In this document: one piece after another, positions 23,229-33,565 of the stretch
Layout: every line of letters begins with the position of its first letter
How positions within the stretch are numbered: position 1 is the first letter of the stretch
Origin: Theocolax elegans
Taxonomy: Eukaryota; Arthropoda; Insecta; Hymenoptera; Cerocephalidae
DNA: 64,000 nucleotides
Assembly: GCA_026168455.1 (NCBI GenBank)
Contig: CM047430.1
Span: 72,951,044 to 73,015,043, forward strand
Direction of reading: 5' to 3'
The notes under the pieces: model-generated
Database searches by the model: none
The model's input: only the letters and a program-made list of their open reading frames with translations
Told to the model about the DNA's origin: nothing
Position numbers and translations under genes: made by a program

Positions 23229-23770
23229 TACTTTTTCTCAAATTATCAAGTAATAAAGTATGAGACAAATAAATTCACTATATCGTAGGCACAGACAGAA
23301 CAGAAACTAATATAGGATAAGTTGAATACTCGGCTACCGGTATACCTTGCAACATCATTATTTACATTTCAGCAAATACTTATAGGTAAACTAACAGCAA
23401 TTAACACATATAGCTATTGTACAATATAATCAAATCTAATATAAAAGTAAGACTCAATTTCTCAAGAATTATTGATTATACATTTTATTTTATTATTACA
23501 TATAATATATATTTTATTATATATTTCCAGTCTTTAAAAATTAAAATTTGTTTCTTTTATGAATATTCTTACTTGCCAGATTTTTACTTTTTTACAAAAA
23601 GTGATTTGTCAGAAGTTTTTATGTACAAGTGAATTCATTATCTGCATGAAACGGGTACCCACATAATACGGGTACCCGTTCAATTAATACGGGGTAGACC
23701 CGTATTTATAGCCGCAAATACGGGTAACGGGTACCCGAAACAGAATAACCCGCAAAATTTCCGAGCACTA
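23034..23770 (-). mobile_element. hAT transposon, 5'-end fragment
   Basis: On the minus strand the element starts at about 23770 with TAGTGCTCGGAAATTTTGCG, a hAT-type terminus. Short repeated and inverted CGGGTACCCG and TACGGGT motifs follow (23643-23745), typical of hAT subterminal repeats. An N-terminal BED zinc-finger reading frame follows at 23228-23034. The catalytic region and other end are missing, so this is a truncated copy. I could not identify the 8-bp target duplication. Confidence 0.7.
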
Positions 23771-23945
23771 CTATATATATTGCAACAGGAATCAAGTACT
23801 AATTTTGTTCGATTGATCGGCGAGTTTACTGAATAATTTAATTGGAAAACTTCTTTTGATCTTTCGAGGTTACACCATTTCCACTGGTATCTATATTTAT
23901 CAGCTAGTTTTCTCAACCATTTTTCTTACCATTCAGCAATTTTAA

Positions 23946-24140
23946 AATTTCGATCTCGGGAGTAAGAAATAAATAAAAGATCATGCTTTTATCGGTTGCT
24001 ACAACGTTTTGTCTGTTATATTTACAGACCTCTTTAGGTCGAATGAGCTCTAAAGGTGTGTAAATATCAGAGACGAAACGTTGTGTCAACCAATAAATAC
24101 ATAATCTTCTATTTATTTCCGACCCTCGATATCGAAATTT
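23946..24140. mobile_element. Small snap-back element with AAATTTCGAT ends
   Basis: 195 bp hairpin: AAATTTCGATCTCGGG on the left pairs with CCTCGATATCGAAATTT on the right. Pairing continues through AGAAATAAATA / TATTTATTTC and AACGTTTTGTCT / GACGAAACGTT. The loop is around 24040. Non-coding; the open frame 23913-24143 simply spans it. Confidence 0.7.
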
Positions 24141-24478
24141 CAAACATGATGGTGGGTAATGGAAGGTGAAATCAATAAGTTATTTTAAATATTTTTGAGT
24201 GAAAACTCTTTTTAAAAACCACCTAAATGATTTCGTTAAGAAATATTTTTTTTATTAAAAAAATAAATAAAAAAAGAGAATTGTTATAAATAAATATTAT
24301 TGTAAAAAAATTTTAAAAATTTGAAATTCAAATTTGGATACGAGACGCGGGTTACATAAAATGCGATATATATTATACTTATGTGTATATGATGGCGCTG
24401 ATGGCACTATTTAAACGGACAATAAATATAACGTTAGTTTATTTATTTTATTGTGTATATAAAGTTATGTATATACAT

Positions 24479-24525
<47 letters not shown>

Positions 24526-25500
24526 CGTATACACATAGTTTTTATATGATTTTCATGAAGTTTTACTGTATGATATTAGTTATTCAAATATAAAGTTAAG
24601 TGAGCATTACAAAATAGCAGAAGCTCTTGTCCAGTATTTGTCCAATGTTGGCAGTATTTGAAAATAATAGAATAATAACTATTTTTGGATGGTAAATAAT
24701 TTTTATTTATTATTTAGTTAATTTATTTATTGTATAAGATTTATAGTTTATTTATTTTTGAAAATATTAAATTGCCGTAAGTTGTCAACTACTAAGTAAT
24801 ATTTATTTTTTTACATTTTGTTTATGTTTTAAATTCTAGAATACTTTATAATTAAATTTAAAGATAATTTATACAAGATAATTATGAATTATAGGAGTAA
24901 TTCACCTAGTAGTCAGTTTTAATACAAGAGTAACAATGATAGTGAGTCGAACAATAATGACGAGCCTCTTGTTTTGTATTGGGAAAGTTTTGGCGATGTT
25001 TAATCTTTCTCAAGGTTGATCTGGTATACATTAACGGTTTGTAACATTTTATTATTACATTTTTTAATTTATTTTAAATTACATTAAATTTGCATTTAAT
25101 GTTGTATTTATTATTTTACTATTAAAGTTCTTATTATGTAATAATAAATACAATAATTTAAAAGAACGGCACTTATAATTATTAAGACCGAGAACATATT
25201 CAGGGTAAATTTATAAATTACATAGATATTAATTTTGAAATAAGCTTATAAAATTTATAATTTAAGCACAGTATAATGTTTATTTAATATATATAACAAT
25301 TGTTAAATTATGTAATTATGCAATATTAATAAAAGTGTTTAGCGAACATCATTAAGATTTTCAATCCATTAACTGATGTTTAATGTCTTATTTTCTAACA
25401 ACTTTTATTACTTAATGTGATATTTTTTACGTTTTTGAATATTTAGCTTTATTTTCTAATACAAGAATAATAGGATTTTCTTTTTATTTTATATTTACAG

Positions 25501-26400
25501 AAGTAGAGCTGATACTAGTTCAAACGAAGGTTTCTTAGGCAGTATAGTTATGGTGGTGCTCCGCAATCATTGCCAATGTTCCAACATCCTAGTCATTCGT
25601 TTTGAAAGTAAATGGTTTCACTAACAAGTGTATCATAAATATCATTCACGTTGTTTAAAACGTAAGATATTAAAAAACCTTGAATTTACTTTTTGTAACT
25701 AAGTTATAAATTATTGATGTGATGATGATTATTATAATATGTTTTCTTTCCTTAGCTAAAGAAATCATGTTGATATTAATCATGTTGTTATATTCGCTAT
25801 TTATAAAATTTACATAAAGTCATTCACTTTAGAATTTATGGAATCTCTTTTTATTTCAGAGCGTAAACAACTTGGTATAGAGAAGTTACAAGAGGTGAAC
25901 ACACTCTTCCAATTTTGCTCATTTTTCTTAAAGGAGAATTTTAATTGCACTATGTACGAAGAGTTTAGGACAATAGCTTATGAAGATGTATGTGAAGGAT
26001 ATTGTTATGGGTTTAAGTGTCTGTTTTGATTTTATAATTACGGCAAGTATAGAACAAAAATTCAGACCTCAACTTTATAAAGATTTTCAAGTGGAAACCG
26101 TGAAAAATTATAAAAGTGGTACGAGCATTTATATACATAAGACATATATTCAGAATTTTTAGATAGAAATTGTATTTTACGGTACAAATAAAATTTATAC
26201 TTTGAAATTATTATATTAAAATATATTATTAAAAAATCTTAAAATAGATTACAATGTAATTGTCTATCAATAGGTATATTATTTTATACACACATATATT
26301 ATTTTTTTAGAAAGAAAGGTATGGCTTAAACATTTTTGGAGAAGGAGAAGGAGAGTATAAAACATTTGTTTAAATTGTCCTTTGTACATCAAAAGTATTG
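25501..26400 (+). pseudogene. Larp1: Captured Larp1 (La-related protein 1) DM15-region fragment, left copy
   Basis: Exon 25501-25661 sits between a TTTACAG acceptor and a GTAAGA donor. Across frameshifts it encodes QYSYGGAPQSLPMFQHPSHS and YHKYHSRCLK. Exon 25860-26118 (TTTCAG acceptor, GTACG donor) encodes ERKQLGIEKLQEVNTLF-like sequence, then MYEEFRTIAYEDV and, after a shift, EQKFRPQLYKDFQVETVKNY. A third block at about 26311 reads YGLNIF. This is the DM15/HEAT-like cap-binding region of Larp1, a TOP-mRNA regulator. Lesions: a TGA replacing the arginine after CLF (a CGA to TGA change), a frameshift after it, a loss at the conserved FWSFF tryptophan (FCSFF), and a TTTTGA stop at the first exon. 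Retained introns point to DNA-level capture, not a retrogene. Confidence 0.88.
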
Positions 26401-26471
26401 TAATGTAAGTTTTTATTATAGCATAAAAGAAAATAATTTTTTACTTTTTGTAAAATAATTGTAAAATAATT

Positions 26472-26848
26472 CATTTATTTTAAAGATGAGTATATGAAAG
26501 TGTAGTGCATTTAAATGATGAAGTCATACCAGTTGGGTACCTAAATTTCAAAAAAATACGCCTTCAAAACAAAAATGTTAGACAGGAATCATTTTTAGTA
26601 ACAATAATAATAAATTCAATATTTTATTTTTCATTTTTTACATAAATATAATTAATTTTAGAATGGTGTACAAAATTTGACACTTCAAGAAAGACTGAAA
26701 AATTGGCGGTTAAGGCGTCACTTGACTATATTTCTGAAATAGTTGGACCAGATTTACAAGATGGTAGCAATTTATCTGATGACGAAAATGATGAACCGGA
26801 GAAGGATATTAAAGACTTACATATAACAAATACTGATAAAAGAAAATG
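26472..26848 (+). pseudogene. Two unrecognised exon-like blocks, left copy
   Basis: A first block after a TTTTAAAG acceptor (about 26485) is open and reads VVHLNDEVIPVGYLNFKKIR. A second block after an ATTTTAG acceptor (26662) reads EWCTKFDTSRKTEKLAVKAS, then SEIVGPDLQDGSNLSDDEND with an acidic tail, and stops at about 26848. Composition and splice sites resemble host exons. I do not recognise the protein. It may be the end of Larp1, another captured gene, or part of the element. Confidence 0.5.
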
Positions 26849-26995
26849 ATATTACATCAACAATAATTATACAATAGAAGTCAACTTTTTAACGTTTTTT
26901 CATATTTTTTTGATTACTTTAACCGTTTTTCTATGTTTATCTTCGAAAATATTGTTTTGAGCGTTAAGTGTATAATAGGAAAAATTTTGTTATTT

Positions 26996-28540
26996 TGAGA
27001 CGAATATTTTGTCTATTTACGCTTTTTATATAAAAATGATACATTTCAATTTATAACGAAAAAACGTGCTTTTTTGTAGATTTTTAATGATTTTCATTGT
27101 TTTTATGTACGTATCTTTAAAAATATTGCTCGAATCAGAAAGTGTTGTATAGGAAACAGTTTTATAATTTTAAGACGAAAATTTTGTCTAAATTCATTAT
27201 GTACGTAAGAACAGTATTTTTGGAGATAATATGCATAAACCAATTTTACGAAATTGTAAAACGCTCCATAACTTCCACGGTTTATGAGCGATACATCTGA
27301 AAATAGGACCACAGAGTTCTATAATTATAACAAATATACCCTGTAAATTTCAGCTCAATCGATTAAAAATTAGCAGAGTTATTTTGGTCAAAGGATTTCA
27401 TACATACACACATCCATACATACATTTTAGGGAGAGGTTTGGATGGGTTCTAACTTGCATAAATTTTATTTTTATGTCAAAATATATACTTTTTGAGGTA
27501 TCCCATATTTTGCGATGATGAAAATATAAGGCACTTCCGTGTAACGATCGTGCCTAATAATGTAAATAAAATCAAACGAATGTAAGCGAAAGCGGGTTAA
27601 AATAAAAAGATTGTAAAAAATTCGTGCTTAGAAGAAATATATATATATAAATATATACCACCAAGATACGGTTTACCTTCGCAAATTCGACTTTTTCTAT
27701 TATACTTATATATTTGTAATTATTTCACATATACATATATATACATTTTCCAATATATATTACTATAAATTTTTACATATACATCATGTGCTTCTATGTC
27801 AATGTGTTATATATGACATTTATTAATAAAGGATTCTTACATAAATAAATATGATATTAAAACAATATACCACTATCAAAATTATACTGACACAGTTGCA
27901 ATGCTTAAATCACAGCCGTAGGTGCGTCTCTCCGCCACTCCTTAATACTTAAAATTAAAATAAAATATATCTATATATTTTTAGGCACGACCGCTATACA
28001 GGAGAGCCTTATATTTTCATCATCGCAAAATGTGTGATGCATCAAAATATACTAGATAATAGTTTGTAAGAGAAATTTATATGTATTAGAATTCAGTTAA
28101 GGCCCTCCCTAAAATGTATGTATGGATGTATGTATGTATGTAATCATGTATCAAAGATAACTCAGTCAATTTTTTACCGATTTAGCTGAGATTCACAGGG
28201 TAACTTCGTCATAATGTAATTAGATAATGGTCCTATCTTCAGCTATAGCACTGAAACAGTTTAAGTTATGGCATTATTTTTAATTCCTTAGAAACGGTTT
28301 TGTAGCATTATCTTGAAATTTATTAATCCTACATAAAAACTTTATACGGACGAAATGTTCGTCTCAAAATAACAAAACTTTTTCCTATTGTACACTTAAC
28401 GCTCAAAACAATATTTTCGGAGATAAATATAGAAAAACGGTCAAAATAATGAAAAAAGCACAATAAACACGTTTTTTCGCAATAAAACGAAATGTATTGT
28501 TTTTACTGAAAAACTTTTAATGAACGAAATGTTCGTCTCA
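26996..28540. repeat. Centre of the inverted repeat: diverged, outward-facing Helitron-like 5' regions
   Basis: Here the two sides are still inverted copies but only about 70-75% alike by eye. 27985-28300 and the reverse complement of 27290-27556 share TTAGGCACGA, CCTTATATTTTCATCATCGC, CCTCCCTAAAATGTATGTAT, and then a block ending ATTTAGCTGAGATTCACAGG or ATTGAGCTGAAATTTACAGG. Right of centre a ~170-bp module (AACGCTCAAAACAATATTTT, ACGAAATGTTCGTCTCAAAA) occurs twice, at about 28350 and 28528. 27561-27969 between the two ends is AT-rich spacer. Confidence 0.7.
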
Positions 28541-28687
28541 AAATAACAAAATTTTTCCTATTATACACTTAACGCTCAAAACAATATTTTCGAAGATAAA
28601 CATAGAAAAACGGTTAAAGTAATCAAAAAAATATGAAAAAACGTTAAAAAGTTGACTTCTATTGTATAATTATTGTTGATGTAATAT

Positions 28688-29064
28688 CATTTTCTTTTAT
28701 CAGTATTTGTTATATGTAAGTCTTTAATATCCTTCTCCGGTTCATCATTTTCGTCATCAGATAAATTGCTACCATCTTGTAAATCTGGTCCAACTATTTC
28801 AGAAATATAGTCAAGTGACGCCTTAACCGCCAATTTTTCAGTCTTTCTTGAAGTGTCAAATTTTGTACACCATTCTAAAATTAATTATATTTATGTAAAA
28901 AATGAAAAATAAAATATTGAATTTATTATTATTGTTACTAAAAATGATTCCTGTCTAACATTTTTGTTTTGAAGGCGTATTTTTTTGAAATTTAGGTACC
29001 CAACTGGTATGACTTCATCATTTAAATGCGCTACACTTTCAAATACTCATCTTTAAAATAAATT
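28688..29064 (-). pseudogene. Two unrecognised exon-like blocks, right copy
   Basis: Mirror of 26472-26848 with the same splice-like borders, the same acidic tail (SNLSDDENDEPEKDI) and the same stop. The copies are almost identical; one visible change is GTGCAT on the left versus GCGCAT here. Function unknown, for the reasons given for the left copy. Confidence 0.5.
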
Positions 29065-29139
29065 AATTATTTTACAATTATTTTACAAAAAGTAAAAAAT
29101 TATTTTCTTTTATGCTATAATAAAAACTTACATTACAAT

Positions 29140-30036
29140 ACTTTTGATGTACAAAGGACAATTTAAACAAATGTTTTATACTCTCCTTCTCCTTCTCCAA
29201 AAATGTTTAAGCCATACCTTTCTTTCTAAAAAAATAATATATGTGTGTATAAAATAATATACCTATTGATAGACAATTACATTGTAATCTATTTTAAGAT
29301 TTTTTAATAATATATTTTAATATAATAATTTCAAAGTATAAATTTTATTTGTACCGTAAAATACAATTTCTATCTAAAAATTCTGAATATATGTCTTATG
29401 TATATAAATGCTCGTACCACTTTTATAATTTTTCACGGTTTCCACTTGAAAATCTTTATAAAGTTGAGGTCTGAATTTTTGTTCTATACTTGCCGTAATT
29501 ATAAAATCAAAACAGACACTTAAACCCATAACAATATCCTTCACATACATCTTCATAAGCTATTGTCCTAAACTCTTCGTACATAGTGCAATTAAAATTC
29601 TCCTTTAAGAAAAATGAGCAAAATTGGAAGAGTGTGTTCACCTCTTGTAACTTCTCTATACCAAGTTGTTTACGCTCTGAAATAAAAAGAGATTCCATAA
29701 ATTCTAAAGTGAATGACTTTATGTAAATTTTATAAATAGCGAATATAACAACATGATTAATATCAACATGATTTCTTTAGCTAAGGAAAGAAAACATATT
29801 ATAATAATCATCATCACATCAATAATTTATAACTTAGTTACAAAAAGTAAATTCAAGGTTTTTTAATATCTTACGTTTTAAACAACGTGAATGATATTTA
29901 TGATACACTTGTTAGTGAAACCATTTACTTTCAAAAACGAATGACTAGGATGTTGGAACATTGGCAATGATTGCGGAGCACCACCATAACTATACTGCCT
30001 AAGAAACCTTCGTTTGAACTAGTATCAGCTCTACTT
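29140..30036 (-). pseudogene. Larp1: Captured Larp1 DM15-region fragment, right copy
   Basis: Exons at about 29876-30036 and 29418-29676 mirror the left copy, including the internal TGA, the frameshift after it and the changed tryptophan. Those lesions therefore predate the inverted duplication. One informative difference: the first exon has five T before GAAAG (HSFLKVNG stays open), whereas the left copy has four and reads a stop. Either the left copy decayed further or the count is a sequencing slip. The cap-binding residues cannot be intact given the breaks. Confidence 0.88.
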
Positions 30037-31022
30037 CTGTAAATATAAAATAAAAAGAAAATCCTATTATTCTTGTATTAGAAAATAAAGCTAAATATTC
30101 AAAAACGTAAAAAATATCACATTAAGTAATAAAAGTTGTTAGAAAATAAGACATTAAACATCAGTTAATGGATTGAAAATCTTAATGATGTTCGCTAAAC
30201 ACTTTTATTAATATTGCATAATTACATAATTTAACAATTGTTATATATATTAAATAAACATTATACTGTGCTTAAATTATAAATTTTATAAGCTTATTTC
30301 AAAATTAATATCTATGTAATTTATAAATTTACCCTGAATATGTTCTCGGTCTTAATAATTATAAGTGCCGTTCTTTTAAATTATTGTATTTATTATTACA
30401 TAATAAGAACTTTAATAGTAAAATAATAAATACAACATTAAATGCAAATTTAATGTAATTTAAAATAAATTAAAAAATGTAATAATAAAATGTTACAAAC
30501 CGTTAATGTATACCAGATCAACCTTGAGAAAGATTAAACATCGCCAAAACTTTCCCAATACAAAACAAGAGGCTCGTCATTATTGTTCGACTCACTATCA
30601 TTGTTACTCTTGTATTAAAACTGACTACTAGGTGAATTACTCCTATAATTCATAATTATCTTGTATAAATTATCTTTAAATTTAATTATAAAGTATTCTA
30701 GAATTTAAAACATAAACAAAATGTAAAAAAATAAATATTACTTAGTTAATGACAACTTACGGCAATTTAATATTTTCAAAAATAAATAAACTATAAATCT
30801 TATACAATAAATAAATTAACTAAATAATAAATAAAAATTATTTACCATCCAAAAATAGTTATTATTCTATTATTTTCAAATACTGCCAACATTGGACAAA
30901 TACTGGACAAGAGCTTCTGCTATTTTGTAATGCTCACTTAACTTTATATTTGAATAACTAATATCATACAGTAAAACTTCATGAAAATCATATAAAAACT
31001 ATGTGTATACGTAATATATATA

Positions 31023-32020
31023 TGGGGTATTCCACGTGAAGTGGTCCGATCAAAATTTTAAAATGCACCAAATTTTGGGTACACATTGCAAATGTTTTTC
31101 AGAATACAGAAAAAAAATTTTAGGTACTGGAATCTATTTGCTTAAAAGTTATTCTAACCTCAAAAAGTGAATTTTTCCAAGTTTTTTTCAACACCAGCTG
31201 GGTTCACCGCTATGTAACTCAAAATCTATCAACTTTTACTATAGAACATTATATGTAACATTCGTTGCTAATTATGTCTAGAATTTATTCTTCTGGGTTA
31301 GAATATCTAATCTCAAGGTTAATGACAAATAAACTACATGTCAACATTCAACTTGAAAAAAGTGTAAGTGCGCCACAATTGATTTTTTTATCCAAAAGTC
31401 TAAAAAAAAGCTTGGAGCAATACCTTTCAAATGGTTTGTAGCATTTTTATGGCCTTCAATTCTGTAAAAAGTTATGATAATTTAAAGAAAGACAAAAAAT
31501 TCACAAAAATTAACATGGTATTTCCCATTTAAATTTTTAAAAAAATTTCGTGTTTCTTTAAATTATCATAACTTTTTACAGAATTGAAGGCCATAAAAAT
31601 GCTACAAACCATTTGAAAGGTATTGCTCCAAGCTTTTTTTTAGACTTTTGGATAAAAAAATCAATTGTGGCGCACTTACACTTTTTTCAAGTTGAATGTT
31701 GACATGTAGTTTATTTGTCATTAACCTTGAGATTAGATATTCTAACCCAGAAGAATAAATTCTAGACATAATTAGCAACGAATGTTACATATAATGTTCT
31801 ATAGTAAAAGTTGATAGATTTTGAGTTACATAGCGGTGAACCCAGCTGGTGTTGAAAAAAACTTGGAAAAATTCACTTTTTGAGGTTAGAATAACTTTTA
31901 AGCAAATAGATTCCAGTACCTAAAATTTTTTTTCTGTATTCTAAAAAACATTTGCAATGTGTACCCAAAATTTGGTGCATTTTAAAATTTTGAACGGACC
32001 ACTTCACGTGGAATACCCCA
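31023..32020. mobile_element. TGGG-type snap-back element, complete, nested in the right arm
   Basis: 998 bp. Termini TGGGGTATTCCACGTGAAGT and ACTTCACGTGGAATACCCCA; the two halves are inverse copies almost throughout (differences such as CAGAATAC versus TAAAATAC-type single bases). It is inserted in the TATATA microsatellite of the inverted-repeat arm, so the target duplication is probably TA but cannot be read uniquely. The centre is at about 31521. Open frames on it are palindrome shadows. High arm identity suggests recent movement or gene conversion between arms. Confidence 0.9.
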
Positions 32021-32278
32021 TATATACATATATATATATACATAATGTATATACATAACTTTATATACACAATAAAATAAATAAACTAACGTTATATTTA
32101 TTGTCCGTTTAAATAGTGCCATCAGCACCGTCATATACACATAAGTATAATGTATATCGCATTTTATGTAACCCGCGTCCCGTATCCAAATTTAAATTTC
32201 AAATTTTTTTTATTTTTTTATAAAAATATTTATTTATAACAATTCATTTTTTTTATTTATTTTTTAATACAAAAAATC

Positions 32279-32755
32279 CAATAAAAAAAAGAATTATAAT
32301 ATAAAATTTTATTTATTAAAAAAAAACTAATATTTTTTTAATAAAATTTGATATAAAAAAATATGAAACAGTAAAAAATATTTACCACACACAAAAATAA
32401 AATTTTGAAAATAATCTAAACGTCAAACTCTGTAAAGCATGTTTTCAATATGTCTACATTATTCTAAAATTTTAAATTAAAATTTAATTAAAATTTTTAA
32501 ATAAAATTAAACAAAAAACTTTGTTCTTAAACTTTTAAAATTTGGACTTGAACGTTAAATAAACATAACGAATTTATTGTGTCCGCGAATTCTAAGAATA
32601 TATTGATTTTATATTACTTAAATATATTTGTCTTTTCAAATATTATAATAACTTTTTTCTTAATTTTTCTTCATTTATTTAATTAATAAAAAAAAGGAAT
32701 GATTAACGTTTACATGTTATTAATAACATTGTAATTTAATATAGAAGTTAATAAT
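32279..32755. other. AT-rich non-coding interval
   Basis: Poly-A and poly-T tracts with no frame or element end recognised. It lies between the inverted-repeat arm and the captured exon, inside the proposed Helitron. Confidence 0.5.
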
Positions 32756-32955
32756 TCACTCTTCATGTACATATTTCAATTTATGACTTTGTTCACTGAG
32801 TTTTTCACTTGACAAATTCATCAATTTAAACATAAAGTACATATAGGTACCATACACTACTCTAAATATACTACCAAAGAAGGCACCCGATAACACATCT
32901 TTGAGACCTAAATTAAATTTATATAATGCTCCAGTAACCATTCCACCAGCTGCAT
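32756..32955 (-). pseudogene. Exon of a Tim17-family protein, TIMMDC1-like, probably captured
   Basis: On the minus strand a polypyrimidine tract and acceptor (TTTTATTATGCAG, about 32956-32968) precede a frame reading GGMVTGALYKFNLGLKDVL, SGAFFGSIFRVVYG and a lysine-rich tail to a stop at 32756-32758. The G..TGALYKFNLGL..V motif is characteristic of Tim17/TIMMDC1-type inner-membrane proteins; TIMMDC1 is a complex I assembly factor. This looks like the last exon. No upstream exon is seen on the minus strand up to 34000, so a captured fragment is more likely than a working gene. The TIMMDC1 rather than Tim17/Tim23 choice is from memory. Confidence 0.6.
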
Positions 32956-33565
32956 AATAAAAAAAACAAAGCTTCATACAAATGAATTTCTTCAAGAATT
33001 AACAAATTTAAACAATATACGTGAATGCTGCTCTATATCGAATAAATACATTAATTATATTGTTTCATATAGACTAATTTAAATTGCACAATATTTTTTC
33101 ACATTTACGTACCTTTACTGTCCAAAATATACGTCCCACTAATATTGTTTTACCAAATATTCTTTAGAAGGAACGTTAATGTAAAAAAAAGTAAACTATA
33201 CGGTTTTATATAAACATATGTAAATTACGTACATATGTATTTTTTTTAAATCACGTTACCTTTTCTTTCAAAAATGTGTTTCCTATTACTTCTTTCTTGC
33301 CAAATATTTTTTTTTTTTAAATTTTTGAGATATTTGAGGAACAACACTTTTCTCTTTAATACATTGATATTCAGAATATTAGAATTATATCTAAAATTTA
33401 ACATCTACAAATACATTTGAAATTTATTATTAGAACATATATGTATATGTATATATGTTTATATGTATATGCAAAATAATAATTCTGCATACTATAATTA
33501 CAATTCTAATTATTATTATTATTATTATTATTATTATTTTATATAATAATAAGCGAGCTAAATTC
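32956..33565. other. AT-rich interval with an ATT microsatellite
   Basis: (ATT)n at about 33508-33538. Otherwise poly-T and TATA-rich sequence with no frame. Upstream exons of the Tim17-like fragment would have to lie here and are not apparent. Confidence 0.5.

Larger units (their letters stand above)
24243..26995 (+). repeat. Left arm of a giant inverted repeat carrying Larp1 exons
   Basis: The arm is the reverse complement of 28541-32278 with the nested element 31023-32020 removed. Paired positions sum to 55536 over most of its length, for example 25838 with 29698. Beyond the insertion they sum to about 56523. Arm identity is very high: I saw isolated differences only, such as one T in a T-run near 25600 and a small change near 24788. 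It includes a TA microsatellite (24483-24523), a possible exon-like stretch at 24893-25003 (DSESNNNDEPLVLYWESFGD), the Larp1 exons and two further exon-like blocks. Confidence 0.93.
28541..32278 (-). repeat. Right arm of the giant inverted repeat, interrupted by a palindromic element
   Basis: It is the inverse of 24243-26995. The outermost match is GGATACGAGACGCGGGTTAC on the left and its near-complement GTAACCCGCGTCCCGTATCC near 32170, continuing into AT-rich sequence to about 32278. Its TA microsatellite is split by the 998-bp element at 31023-32020, which explains the arm-length difference. Confidence 0.93.
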
